In this document: piece by piece, positions 1 through 5,642 of the stretch
Layout: every line of letters starts with the position of its first letter
Position numbering within the stretch: position 1 is the first letter of the stretch
Source: Clostridia bacterium
GTDB taxonomy: Bacteria; Bacillota; Clostridia; UBA1381
Assembly: GCA_017380475.1 (NCBI GenBank)
Contig: JAFODX010000009.1
Location: 1-5,642, forward strand
Direction: 5' to 3'
Length of the DNA stretch: 5,642 nt
Translations under genes and position numbers: made by a program
Notes under the pieces: generated by a model
What the model was told of the DNA's origin: nothing
Database searches by the model: none
Seen by the model: the letters and a program-made list of their open reading frames with translations, nothing else

Positions 1-1
1 A

Positions 2-1228
2 TATGGCAGCGGACATGTACAGGATGTAAAAGAATTCGGAAACTCAATGAATTTTAGTTATATCTGGGGCAGCGGTGCAATGGTAGGTATTGTCGGCGGT
101 GGTGAGTTTAAAGATTCTTATGTTAAAAATGCAACATTCGTAAACTCAACAACATACAGTGGTGAGGCAGGCTTTGGCGGATTTGCCGGAAACTTCATTA
201 TGGCTGATGACTACTCGGAGCATACTGCTAAATTTACAAACTGTTACACAATGAATGTAACAGCAACAGTTGCCGATCAGGCGGCAGGCTTTGCAGCCAA
301 GATTGGCGGATATGGCGATAACAGAGATGTGGTGACTGAATTCAAAAACTGTTATGTCGGTGGGAATTTAACCTTGTCATCTGCAAAGAACGAAATTGGC
401 GGTTTTGCAATAGAAGTTCGTGATAAAGCGACTCTTACAAACTGTCATACAATATATTCTTCTGATAGAGCAGGTGCAACAGTAAATGCAACAAAAGAAA
501 GCATTACGACAGCTTTTGCAACTGCTAACGGATATGTTGCAGATAATACAGCAGCATTTATAAACAGTGGTTACCCCGTTCTTTCATGGCAGGCTGATTG
601 GATTTGGAACGGTACTGTTGCAACAGGTTTTGCAGGCGGTAGCGGTACAGAAAATGATCCGTATCTTATCTCAAACGGTGCGCAGTTAGCATATTTGGCA
701 GATACAATTTGGAATGCTGAGGGAACAACTGACACTGCACTCAAATCAACAATGAAGAACTGGCGTATTTCTGTAGATGGTTCTGCTACACAAGACAGTT
801 ATGATTTATGGGGTGTTTACGATAACACGTATTTTAAACTAACTGCAGATATAGACCTTAACAATGTAGAGTGGAAACCGATTGGTCGTAACCGTGCCCG
901 TTTTGCAGGTATATTTGATGGTGATGGTCACATTGTTAAAAATGTAAAAATCACAAAGGTATATAACGGCACAGGCTTCTTTGGTGCGACTGCGCATACA
1001 GCGGTTGTGAAAAACCTTGGACTTGAGAAAGTTGATATTGCCGTAGCTTGTAGCAATACATCAGAAGACTTTAAAGAGTTTGGGAACAATGAGGATAAGT
1101 GGCATAACGGCGGAGGAGCACTTGCTGCACCTGTTGCATATTCAGCAGGTAATACTGTAAAGGTATTCGTATGGGATTCAATGGAGGCACTAACTCCTGT
1201 AGCGGATGCTTACAGTACCACATTATAA
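2..1228 (+). CDS. GLUG/beta-helix repeat surface protein, 3' part (5' partial)
   Basis: The reading frame is open to the left edge from position 2, so the Met at 47 is internal and the true start lies outside the window; 408 codons are visible. Seen: a run of Gly-rich turns carrying F-x-N/D-C/S-Y/H motifs (107-460), closed by GYPVLSW (569-589). A fresh domain then opens with GTENDPYLI (~644-670), LTADIDL (839-859), EWKPIG (869-886) and FDGDGH (914-931). It runs on through GFFG and VVKNLGL. This order is typical of GLUG-type domains in large extracellular proteins of gut Bacillota, where they act as right-handed beta-helix stalks or adhesins; the exact ligand is unknown. The second domain stops early and passes into a tail with VKVFVWDSM, a motif I associate with C-termini of secreted clostridial enzymes. 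No LPxTG motif or membrane segment is present at the C-terminus, so any anchor or catalytic domain must lie upstream. Extracellular location is inferred; the signal peptide is not visible. Confidence 0.8.
   Translation, partial: YGSGHVQDVKEFGNSMNFSYIWGSGAMVGIVGGGEFKDSYVKNATFVNSTTYSGEAGFGGFAGNFIMADDYSEHTAKFTNCYTMNVTATVADQAAGFAAKIGGYGDNRDVVTEFKNCYVGGNLTLSSAKNEIGGFAIEVRDKATLTNCHTIYSSDRAGATVNATKESITTAFATANGYVADNTAAFINSGYPVLSWQADWIWNGTVATGFAGGSGTENDPYLISNGAQLAYLADTIWNAEGTTDTALKSTMKNWRISVDGSATQDSYDLWGVYDNTYFKLTADIDLNNVEWKPIGRNRARFAGIFDGDGHIVKNVKITKVYNGTGFFGATAHTAVVKNLGLEKVDIAVACSNTSEDFKEFGNNEDKWHNGGGALAAPVAYSAGNTVKVFVWDSMEALTPVADAYSTTL
107..460 (+). repeat. Degenerate beta-helix repeats, F-x-N-C-Y type
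   Basis: Four in-frame copies of a short motif recur in the coding sequence: FKDSYV at 107, FTNCYT at 233, FKNCYV at 341 and LTNCHT at 434. They are spaced 42, 36 and 31 codons apart. Between them lie Gly-rich turns of the form GFGGFAG, AAGFAAKIGG and IGGFAIEV. The bases coding for the TNCY/TNCH copies are also similar (acaaactgt), which suggests ancient duplication of one coil unit. The pattern fits successive rungs of a right-handed beta-helix. Confidence 0.65.
632..1135 (+). other. Second GLUG-type domain, incomplete
   Basis: After the closing GYPVLSW of the previous domain, a new domain opens at about 632 with a Gly-rich lead and DPYLI, followed by the ADIDL, KPIG, FDGDGH, GFFG and VKNLGL landmarks. 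The stretch DFKEFGN at 1067-1087 matches DVKEFGN at 23-43 from the preceding domain, and GGGALAAPV (1109-1135) matches GSGAMVGIV (68-94). The two domains therefore share a register of about 347-348 residues. In the first copy about 165 more codons follow before GYPVLSW. In this copy the match ends at about 1135. Confidence 0.55.
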
Positions 1229-1248
1229 CTGAAAATTTGAGCGTATAT

Positions 1249-1270
1249 GAGAGTGTCGAAAGGCACTCTC
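1249..1270 (+). other. Hairpin with GAAA tetraloop (possible degenerate terminator)
   Basis: A 9-bp stem (GAGAGTGTC at 1249-1257 paired with GGCACTCTC at 1262-1270, one T-G wobble) encloses the loop GAAA at 1258-1261, a GNRA tetraloop. It starts 20 nt after the stop codon of the repeat-protein gene, where a terminator would be expected. However, the following bases (GACCGCTTTAAAATG) lack a proper T-run. It may be a weakened terminator, a processing or stability element, or a remnant of a mobile-element end. The structure is clear; the role is not. Confidence 0.55.
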
Positions 1271-1309
1271 GACCGCTTTAAAATGTTAAAAACCAATATA
1301 TGGAAATCG

Positions 1310-2167
1310 ATGAGAGGAGGAACATATATAAAGGTTGTTCTTGATAATGTATCAATGACAGCACACGGAAGTGTTTTGGGTGCATCAGGATTTGATTTAT
1401 ACGAAAAGAGAGATGGCAGTGAGATATACGTTCAGTCGTTGTTACCTCCGGTAGACGGTTTTTCTATTGAGATGATGAAAAACGGTTATGAAAGTGTGAT
1501 TGATTTTGAAGGAAATATAATGCGTGAGCTTACGCTTAATTTTCCAAGATATTGCACAGTTAAAGCACTATATATAGGACTTGCCGACGGATCTGTGGTT
1601 TTGCCGCCTGAGCCACACAAATATGAAAAACCGATTATATATTACGGTTCATCAATTACACAGGGCGGATGTGCATCAAGACCGGGAAATGGATATCAGA
1701 ATATAATTTCAAGACGTCTTGACTGCAACTATATAAATCTCGGATTTTCGGGAAATGCAAAAGGCGAACCGGCTATATATGATTACATAAAGGACCTTGA
1801 TATGTCGATTTTTGTATACGACTATGACCATAATGCTCCGACGATTGAGCATCTGCGAAAAACCCACGAACCAATGTTTAAGGCGATACGCAAGGCACGA
1901 CCGGACTTGCCGATAGTTATGATGTCAAGACCGCAGTTTATTTTGACAGAAGCGGAAAAGGAACGTTTTGAAATAATCAGAACAACATATCAGAACGCAG
2001 TTGATGCAGGGGATAAGAACGTATATTTTATTCCCGGTTCTGAACTTATGAAATATGCAGGCAATGACGGCACTGTTGATAACTGTCATCCGAACGATTT
2101 GGGATTCCATTCAATGGCAAGAGTTCTGGGTGATTTATTGGAACAACTTTTAACACAAGGAGAATAA
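1310..2167 (+). CDS. SGNH/GDSL-type hydrolase with GxDLY motif, N-terminally truncated copy
   Basis: The encoded protein belongs to the SGNH esterase group with an N-terminal GxDLY domain (the Pfam GxDLY plus Lipase_GDSL_3/SGNH_hydro type), probably hydrolysing O-acyl esters on carbohydrates. Seen: GFDLY at 1388-1402; nucleophile motif GSSITQG at 1646-1666 (second Ser); oxyanion-block NLGFSGN at 1736-1756; the HNA segment near 1829; and D-x-x-H (DNCH) at 2078-2089. All catalytic blocks are intact. From KYEKPI to the C-terminus it matches the next gene without gaps at about 130 of 178 residues (hand count). Homology begins only at TYI (1322), so about 78 N-terminal residues of the sister protein are missing. 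The start is uncertain: in-frame ATGs at 1247, 1283 and 1310 all lack a good ribosome site, and 1247 abuts the hairpin. I give 1310 as the nearest ATG. There is no signal peptide, so a cytoplasmic location is expected. It could be functional, or a decaying pseudogene. Confidence 0.75.
   Translation: MRGGTYIKVVLDNVSMTAHGSVLGASGFDLYEKRDGSEIYVQSLLPPVDGFSIEMMKNGYESVIDFEGNIMRELTLNFPRYCTVKALYIGLADGSVVLPPEPHKYEKPIIYYGSSITQGGCASRPGNGYQNIISRRLDCNYINLGFSGNAKGEPAIYDYIKDLDMSIFVYDYDHNAPTIEHLRKTHEPMFKAIRKARPDLPIVMMSRPQFILTEAEKERFEIIRTTYQNAVDAGDKNVYFIPGSELMKYAGNDGTVDNCHPNDLGFHSMARVLGDLLEQLLTQGE
1314..1320 (+). promoter_or_regulatory. Strong ribosome binding site without a standard start codon
   Basis: GAGGAGG is a near-perfect Shine-Dalgarno sequence, comparable to those of the other three genes with visible starts here, which all have an ATG 7-8 nt downstream. 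At 7 nt downstream of this one lies an in-frame ATA (1328-1330), and the next in-frame ATG is at 1355, too far to be served. Either the normal start was lost or mutated, or initiation uses a rare AUA codon. Confidence 0.5.
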
Positions 2168-2169
2168 AG

Positions 2170-3237
2170 ATGAGTAACATTACAAAAGTTGATAAAAATC
2201 TTATAGTTGACACCAAGATAGAAAAAGACGATATTGTTTTTTATAACGTTACAGATGAACCGTTTAAGGTTTACGGTATATACCACGAGGACGGAAAATT
2301 CCGTCGTTTACCTGAAAGTGTAGCGAAAGCAACAAGTGAGGGCGTTTGGGCTCTGCACGCCAACACTGCGGGAGGACGTGTGCGTTTCAAAACAGACAGC
2401 CCGTATATAGCAATAAATGCTGTTATGGAGAACGTGGCAATATTCCCGCATTGTGCTTCAACCGGTGTTGCGGGTTTTGATATCTACTGTGAGCGTGACG
2501 GAAAAGATGAATATTTCAGAAGTTTTGTTCCGCCAATATGGAATTCTTTGGATGATATTAAAGATGGTTACGAGGGTGTAATAGATTTTGAAGATAGCAG
2601 AATGCGTGAAATAACAATCCATTTCCCGACCTACAGTGACGTTAAAAATCTGTATATCGGACTTGCAAAGGATGCAAATATTGAAGCTCCGAAACCGTAC
2701 AAGTATGAAAAACCGATAGTATATTACGGTTCATCAATCACACAAGGCGGTTGCAGTGCAAGGCCGGGTATAACGTATCAGAGTGTTATAACAAGACGTT
2801 TTGGCTATGACCATATAAATCTTGGCTTTTCGGGTAATGCAAAGGCAGAACCGGAAATGTATAATTACATAAAGGAACTTGATATGTCAATGTTTGTTTA
2901 TGACTATGACCACAACGCACCGACAGTAGAACATTTAAGAAATACCCACGAGCCGATGTTTAAGGCAATCAGGGAGGCAAATCCGGATTTACCGATAATT
3001 ATGATGTCAAGACCAAAATGGTTCCTTACAGAACCGGAAGAAGAACGTCTTGGAATCATTAAAACTACATACAACAACGCAGTAGCTGCCGGAGATAAGA
3101 ATGTATATCTTATAACAGGTCAGGAACTGATGCAGTATGTTGAAAATGAAGGAACAGTTGATGACTGTCACCCCAATGATGCAGGCTTCTGGTCAATGGC
3201 AAAGGTACTTGGCGATTTTATAGAAAAATTATTATAA
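2170..3237 (+). CDS. SGNH/GDSL-type hydrolase with GxDLY domain, full-length copy
   Basis: This is a 355-residue putative carbohydrate or acyl esterase. Its N-terminal beta-rich domain (about residues 20-170) includes FRRLPESVA, GGRVRFKTDSPYI and the signature GFDIY (102-106). The C-terminal SGNH hydrolase domain carries GSSITQG with predicted nucleophile Ser189, the block II glycine in NLGFSGN (Gly219), Asn249 in the YDYDHNA segment, and the D-x-x-H dyad Asp331/His334. The length and both domains look complete. The start is well supported: AAGGAG at 2157-2162 sits 7 nt before the ATG, inside the end of the preceding gene, whose stop lies 2 nt upstream. The two genes should therefore be co-transcribed and translationally close. 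There is no signal peptide, so it probably acts in the cytoplasm, for example deacetylating imported oligosaccharides. The substrate is an inference; the family includes acetyl esterases, but specificity cannot be read from the sequence. Confidence 0.87.
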   Translation: MSNITKVDKNLIVDTKIEKDDIVFYNVTDEPFKVYGIYHEDGKFRRLPESVAKATSEGVWALHANTAGGRVRFKTDSPYIAINAVMENVAIFPHCASTGVAGFDIYCERDGKDEYFRSFVPPIWNSLDDIKDGYEGVIDFEDSRMREITIHFPTYSDVKNLYIGLAKDANIEAPKPYKYEKPIVYYGSSITQGGCSARPGITYQSVITRRFGYDHINLGFSGNAKAEPEMYNYIKELDMSMFVYDYDHNAPTVEHLRNTHEPMFKAIREANPDLPIIMMSRPKWFLTEPEEERLGIIKTTYNNAVAAGDKNVYLITGQELMQYVENEGTVDDCHPNDAGFWSMAKVLGDFIEKLL

Positions 3238-3240
3238 ATT

Positions 3241-3273
3241 TAACCCGGGAATTGACCCGGGTTATTAAATTTT
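3241..3273 (+). terminator. Rho-independent terminator after the SGNH pair
   Basis: A 9-bp perfect stem (TAACCCGGG at 3241-3249 with CCCGGGTTA at 3256-3264) has a 6-nt loop (AATTGA) and is followed by TTAAATTTT. It begins 3 nt after the stop codon of the second hydrolase. The six central G-C pairs make it stable; the T-run is interrupted by AAA, so termination may be partial. Confidence 0.8.
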
Positions 3274-3275
3274 AA

Positions 3276-3304
3276 TTGACAATTTATGGTATTTAATATA
3301 TAAT
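3276..3304 (+). promoter_or_regulatory. Consensus sigma-70/sigma-A promoter of the epimerase gene
   Basis: TTGACA (3276-3281) and TATAAT (3299-3304) match the consensus at all 12 positions and are separated by the optimal 17 nt. Transcription would start near 3311, giving a leader of about 28 nt containing AAGGAG (3325-3330), which lies 8 nt before the ATG at 3339. No operator-like dyad overlaps it, which suggests strong, largely constitutive expression. Confidence 0.85.
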
Positions 3305-3338
3305 TATAGTATATTTTATTTAATAAGGAGAGATTATT

Positions 3339-4370
3339 ATGTCAGTTTCAAAAATCAAATACGGCACAATGCCGGACGGCAGAGATGTATATGAATACAT
3401 ACTTTCAAACGGTAATGTAACAGCACAGGTTATTAACTACGGCGGTATCATTACAAAACTGATAACAAAGGATAAGAACGGAAACGATACAGACGTTATT
3501 CTTGGCAGAGCAAATCTTGATGAATTTCTTGATAACGACGGTTATCTCAATGCTGCAATCGGACGTTTTGCCAACAGAATTGCAAAGTGTAAGTTTGACA
3601 TCAACGGTACTACATATACTGTTGGTCAGAATGATGGTAATAACAGCCTCCACGGCGGCGTTGTAGGCTTTGACAAGAAGCTTTGGGATGTTACAGAGGT
3701 AGCAGGAGAAGATGCTGTTATAATGAGCATTACGTCGCCTGACGGTGAAGAGGGTTTCCCGGGCACTATAGAGGTAAAGATTAAGTATTCTGTAACGCCT
3801 CAAAACGGTCTCAAGATTGAATACTGGGCAACATCAGATAAGGACACTGTATGTAACCTCACAAACCATGCATATTTCAATATCAACGGATATAAGGGCG
3901 GAAAGATTTACGGACATAAACTACAGATGGATTCAAGCTTCTTTACACCAAATACCGATGAATGTATGCCTACAGGCGAAGTTTTGTCAGTAAAGGGTAC
4001 ACCGTTCGATTTTACAACAGAGAAAACAATGGGCGAGGGTATAAAGTCAGAATATCCGCAGGTAAAAATGTTCGGCGGATTCGACCATAACTTTGTGCTT
4101 GACGGTTTTGGCTTCCGTAAAGTTCTTACTGTTAAGGGTGATATAAGCGGTATTACAATGGAAATGCTGACAAACCAGCCCGGTGTTCAGATTTACACAT
4201 CAAATATGCTTGAGAGTGCTAACAAGGGTGATTACGAAAACAGCGTTCATGACGGTTTCTGCCTTGAAACACAGGTATTCCCGGATTGCGTAAACTTCAG
4301 CCATTTCCCGAGTGCTTTACTCAAGAAGGGCGATGAATATTACCACGTTACAGAGTACAGATTTGTATAA
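3339..4370 (+). CDS. galM: Aldose 1-epimerase (galactose mutarotase)
   Basis: The 343-residue product interconverts alpha and beta anomers of aldohexoses such as galactose and glucose, feeding the Leloir pathway in the cytoplasm. Length is typical for the family. Visible family landmarks: GRFANRIA (residues 75-82, substrate-binding Asn79/Arg80), NNSLHGG with His105, TNHAYFN with the probable catalytic acid His177, GGFDHNF with Asp249, and LETQVFPD with Glu310, the likely catalytic base. The C-terminal SHFPSALLKKGDEYYH segment is also typical. The start is fixed by AAGGAG 8 nt upstream and a consensus promoter. It is a separate unit from the hydrolase pair, split by a terminator, though the sugar theme makes a functional link plausible. 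No galK, galT or galE is in the window, so the exact sugar is not shown; family members also serve other aldoses. Confidence 0.93.
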   Translation: MSVSKIKYGTMPDGRDVYEYILSNGNVTAQVINYGGIITKLITKDKNGNDTDVILGRANLDEFLDNDGYLNAAIGRFANRIAKCKFDINGTTYTVGQNDGNNSLHGGVVGFDKKLWDVTEVAGEDAVIMSITSPDGEEGFPGTIEVKIKYSVTPQNGLKIEYWATSDKDTVCNLTNHAYFNINGYKGGKIYGHKLQMDSSFFTPNTDECMPTGEVLSVKGTPFDFTTEKTMGEGIKSEYPQVKMFGGFDHNFVLDGFGFRKVLTVKGDISGITMEMLTNQPGVQIYTSNMLESANKGDYENSVHDGFCLETQVFPDCVNFSHFPSALLKKGDEYYHVTEYRFV

Positions 4371-4400
4371 ATATATTCAAAATTTCGCATAACTGTGTAG

Positions 4401-4416
4401 ATTTTTGTACAAAAAT
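4401..4416. promoter_or_regulatory. Perfect 16-bp palindrome, candidate operator
   Basis: ATTTTTGTACAAAAAT is self-complementary over all 16 bases and ends 4 nt before the -35 hexamer of the following gene. It is too A+T-rich and loopless to be a good terminator. The position and symmetry suit a dimeric transcription factor acting just upstream of the promoter. No regulator is identified, and chance in A+T-rich DNA cannot be excluded. Confidence 0.4.
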
Positions 4417-4420
4417 TGTC

Positions 4421-4449
4421 TTGCAAGAATTAACAGATTATTGTATAAT
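4421..4449 (+). promoter_or_regulatory. Promoter of the aminotransferase gene
   Basis: TTGCAA (4421-4426, four of six consensus bases) is followed after 17 nt by a perfect TATAAT (4444-4449). The predicted transcript starts near 4456 and leaves a leader of about 31 nt with AAGGAGG at 4473-4479. No convincing terminator for the epimerase gene lies upstream (4371-4400), so some read-through from galM is possible. Confidence 0.7.
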
Positions 4450-4486
4450 AATACAGTAAACCTATCAACATCAAGGAGGATTTTGA

Positions 4487-5642
4487 ATGTTATATAATGA
4501 GATGACTAAGGCGGAGCTTTTAAAACTGAGAGAGGAGCTCATGTCAGCTTACGAGGAGAAAAAAGGACTTGGTCTTAACCTCAGCATGGCACGCGGAAAG
4601 CCGTCAAAATCACAGATTGAACTTTCTATGCCGATGCTCAATGTTCTTGACGAGAACACAAGTTTTGTCGGTGAGGATAAGTTTGACGTAAGAAACTACG
4701 GTGTTCTTTCCGGAATTAAAGAGGCAAAGAAGTTCTTTGCGGATATATTGGAAGTAAAACCCGAAAATATCGTAATTTACGGAAGTGCATCACTTACTTT
4801 GATGTATGATACAATTGCAAGAGCATATACAAAAGGTATTCTTGGTTCAACACCATGGTGCAAACTTGACAAAGTTAAGTTCCTTTGTCCTGTACCGGGA
4901 TACGACAGACACTTTACAGTATGTGAGTTCTTCGGGATCGAAATGGTCAATGTTCCTATGGACGAAAACGGTCCGGATATGGATATGGTTGAAAAGCTTG
5001 TTTCTGAAGATGCTTCAATTAAGGGTATATGGTGTGTTCCGAAGTATTCTAATCCGTCGGGCTATGTTTACAGTGACGAGGTTGTAAAACGTTTTGCGGC
5101 ACTTAAGCCGGCTGCAGAAGATTTCAGAATTTACTGGGACAATGCATATATTATACATCACTTGTATCCTGAAAATCCTCAGAAGGTTTTGAACATTGTT
5201 GAAGAATGCGAAAAAGCAGGAAATCCTGATATGATATATGAGTTCACTTCAACTTCAAAGGTGACATTCCCGGGTGCGGGCATATCAGCGATGGCAGCAT
5301 CAGAGCGTAATATCAAGTCAATTATTGAGATGATGAATGCGCAGATAATCAGCCACGATAAACTTAACCAGTTGAGACACGTTAAATTCCTGCCGACTTT
5401 AACAGATGTCGAAGCACATATGGCAAAGCACGCAGATATTATGCGTCCGAAATTTGAGGCAGTACTCGAAATGCTTGATAAAGAGCTTGCAGGTCTCGGA
5501 ATAGCAGAGTGGACCAAGCCTTTGGGTGGATATTTCATTGGCTTTGATGCGATGGAAGGTTGTGCAAAGAAGATTGTTTCAATGTGTAAAGATGCAGGTG
5601 TTGTAATGACCGATGCGGGTGCTACATATCCGTACGGAAACG
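4487..5642 (+). CDS. Aspartate aminotransferase-like PLP enzyme (Aminotransf_MocR family), 3' partial
   Basis: The frame runs from the ATG at 4487 to the right edge with no stop: 385 codons are visible, and the family is usually about 420-430 residues, so perhaps 40 are missing. AAGGAGG lies 7 nt upstream. It is a fold-type I PLP-dependent transaminase. Seen: NLSMARGKPS (31-40), NYGVLSGIKEAK (70-81), YGSASLTLMYD (98-108), PGYDRH (137-142) with cofactor-stacking Tyr139, YSNPSG (187-192) with Asn189, WDNAY (217-221) with PLP-binding Asp218, and STSKVTFPGAG (255-265) with Lys258 as Schiff-base lysine. This set matches the Aminotransf_MocR group, which includes the aspartate aminotransferase of Corynebacterium glutamicum. 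The likely reaction is aspartate plus 2-oxoglutarate to oxaloacetate plus glutamate. Despite the family name there is no DNA-binding domain: the protein starts directly with the enzyme. The substrate is inferred; the carboxylate-binding Arg expected near the C-terminus is outside the window. Confidence 0.9.
   Translation, partial: MLYNEMTKAELLKLREELMSAYEEKKGLGLNLSMARGKPSKSQIELSMPMLNVLDENTSFVGEDKFDVRNYGVLSGIKEAKKFFADILEVKPENIVIYGSASLTLMYDTIARAYTKGILGSTPWCKLDKVKFLCPVPGYDRHFTVCEFFGIEMVNVPMDENGPDMDMVEKLVSEDASIKGIWCVPKYSNPSGYVYSDEVVKRFAALKPAAEDFRIYWDNAYIIHHLYPENPQKVLNIVEECEKAGNPDMIYEFTSTSKVTFPGAGISAMAASERNIKSIIEMMNAQIISHDKLNQLRHVKFLPTLTDVEAHMAKHADIMRPKFEAVLEMLDKELAGLGIAEWTKPLGGYFIGFDAMEGCAKKIVSMCKDAGVVMTDAGATYPYGN

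Noticed and set aside
1226..1247. Read-through fusion of the repeat protein to the first esterase, since both lie in the same frame
   Set aside because: Two in-frame stops (TAA at 1226, TGA at 1238) separate them, and the shared frame has a one-in-three chance of occurring anyway.
1249..1270. GAAA hairpin just after a stop codon, as found downstream of variable genes in diversity-generating retroelements
   Set aside because: The upstream gene ends in a GLUG/tail region, not a C-type-lectin-like variable region, and no template repeat or reverse transcriptase is in the window.
1256..1284. Promoter-like TCGAAA, 17 nt, TAAAAT upstream of the first esterase
   Set aside because: The -35 matches only four of six bases and overlaps the hairpin; too weak to call in A+T-rich DNA.
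1925..2286. Two overlapping minus-strand ORFs (1925-2110 and 2086-2286)
   Set aside because: They lie antisense to the catalytic domain and start of the SGNH genes, have no recognisable domains or ribosome sites, and are explained as shadow frames.
3405..3803. 132-codon minus-strand ORF
   Set aside because: It is fully antisense to the conserved N-terminal half of galM, and its composition (Cys- and Val-rich, low complexity) is that of a shadow frame.
4371..4416. Terminator for galM using the A/T palindrome
   Set aside because: The RNA stem would be only six A-U pairs with a 4-nt loop and no G-C core, so it is unlikely to stop transcription.
4806..5087. 93-codon plus-strand ORF
   Set aside because: It lies in another frame inside the aminotransferase gene, whose own frame carries clear family motifs across the same stretch.
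5179..5538. 119-codon minus-strand ORF
   Set aside because: It is antisense to the PLP-lysine region and beyond of the aminotransferase; no supporting motif or ribosome site.

Overview
The window is 5.6 kb of A+T-rich bacterial DNA with every supported gene on the + strand. Strong Shine-Dalgarno sites (AAGGAG/AAGGAGG), sigma-70/sigma-A type promoters and the protein families point to an anaerobic Bacillota (Clostridia) species, probably a gut or rumen polysaccharide degrader. That placement is inferred from family content and style, not from a marker gene.

Layout. (1) Positions 2-1228 are the 3' part of a large, probably surface or secreted, repeat protein of the GLUG/beta-helix type. It ends in a short tail that looks joined onto an incomplete repeat. 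(2) Positions 1229-1320 hold a strong GAAA-capped hairpin and a ribosome binding site with no normal start codon behind it. (3) Positions ~1310-2167 and 2170-3237 are two tandem, paralogous GxDLY/SGNH-type hydrolases. The first lacks the N-terminal ~78 residues present in the second but keeps its catalytic residues. (4) A Rho-independent terminator (3241-3273) closes this unit. (5) A consensus promoter (TTGACA, 17 nt, TATAAT) drives an aldose 1-epimerase (galM-type, 3339-4370). (6) A 116-nt spacer with a perfect 16-bp palindrome and a second promoter precedes an aspartate-aminotransferase-like PLP enzyme of the Aminotransf_MocR family (4487 onward). That gene is cut by the window's right edge.

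How the genes may fit together. The two SGNH proteins and the epimerase have no signal peptide, so they should act in the cytoplasm. A plausible reading is removal of O-acyl groups from imported sugars or oligosaccharides followed by anomer interconversion. The repeat protein would act outside the cell. The aminotransferase has its own promoter and is probably unrelated amino-acid metabolism.

I see no clear undescribed system. The part most worth a second look is about 1135-1330, where a truncated repeat protein, a hairpin, an orphan ribosome binding site and a 5'-truncated esterase lie within 200 bp. This suggests deletion scars or an assembly misjoin.
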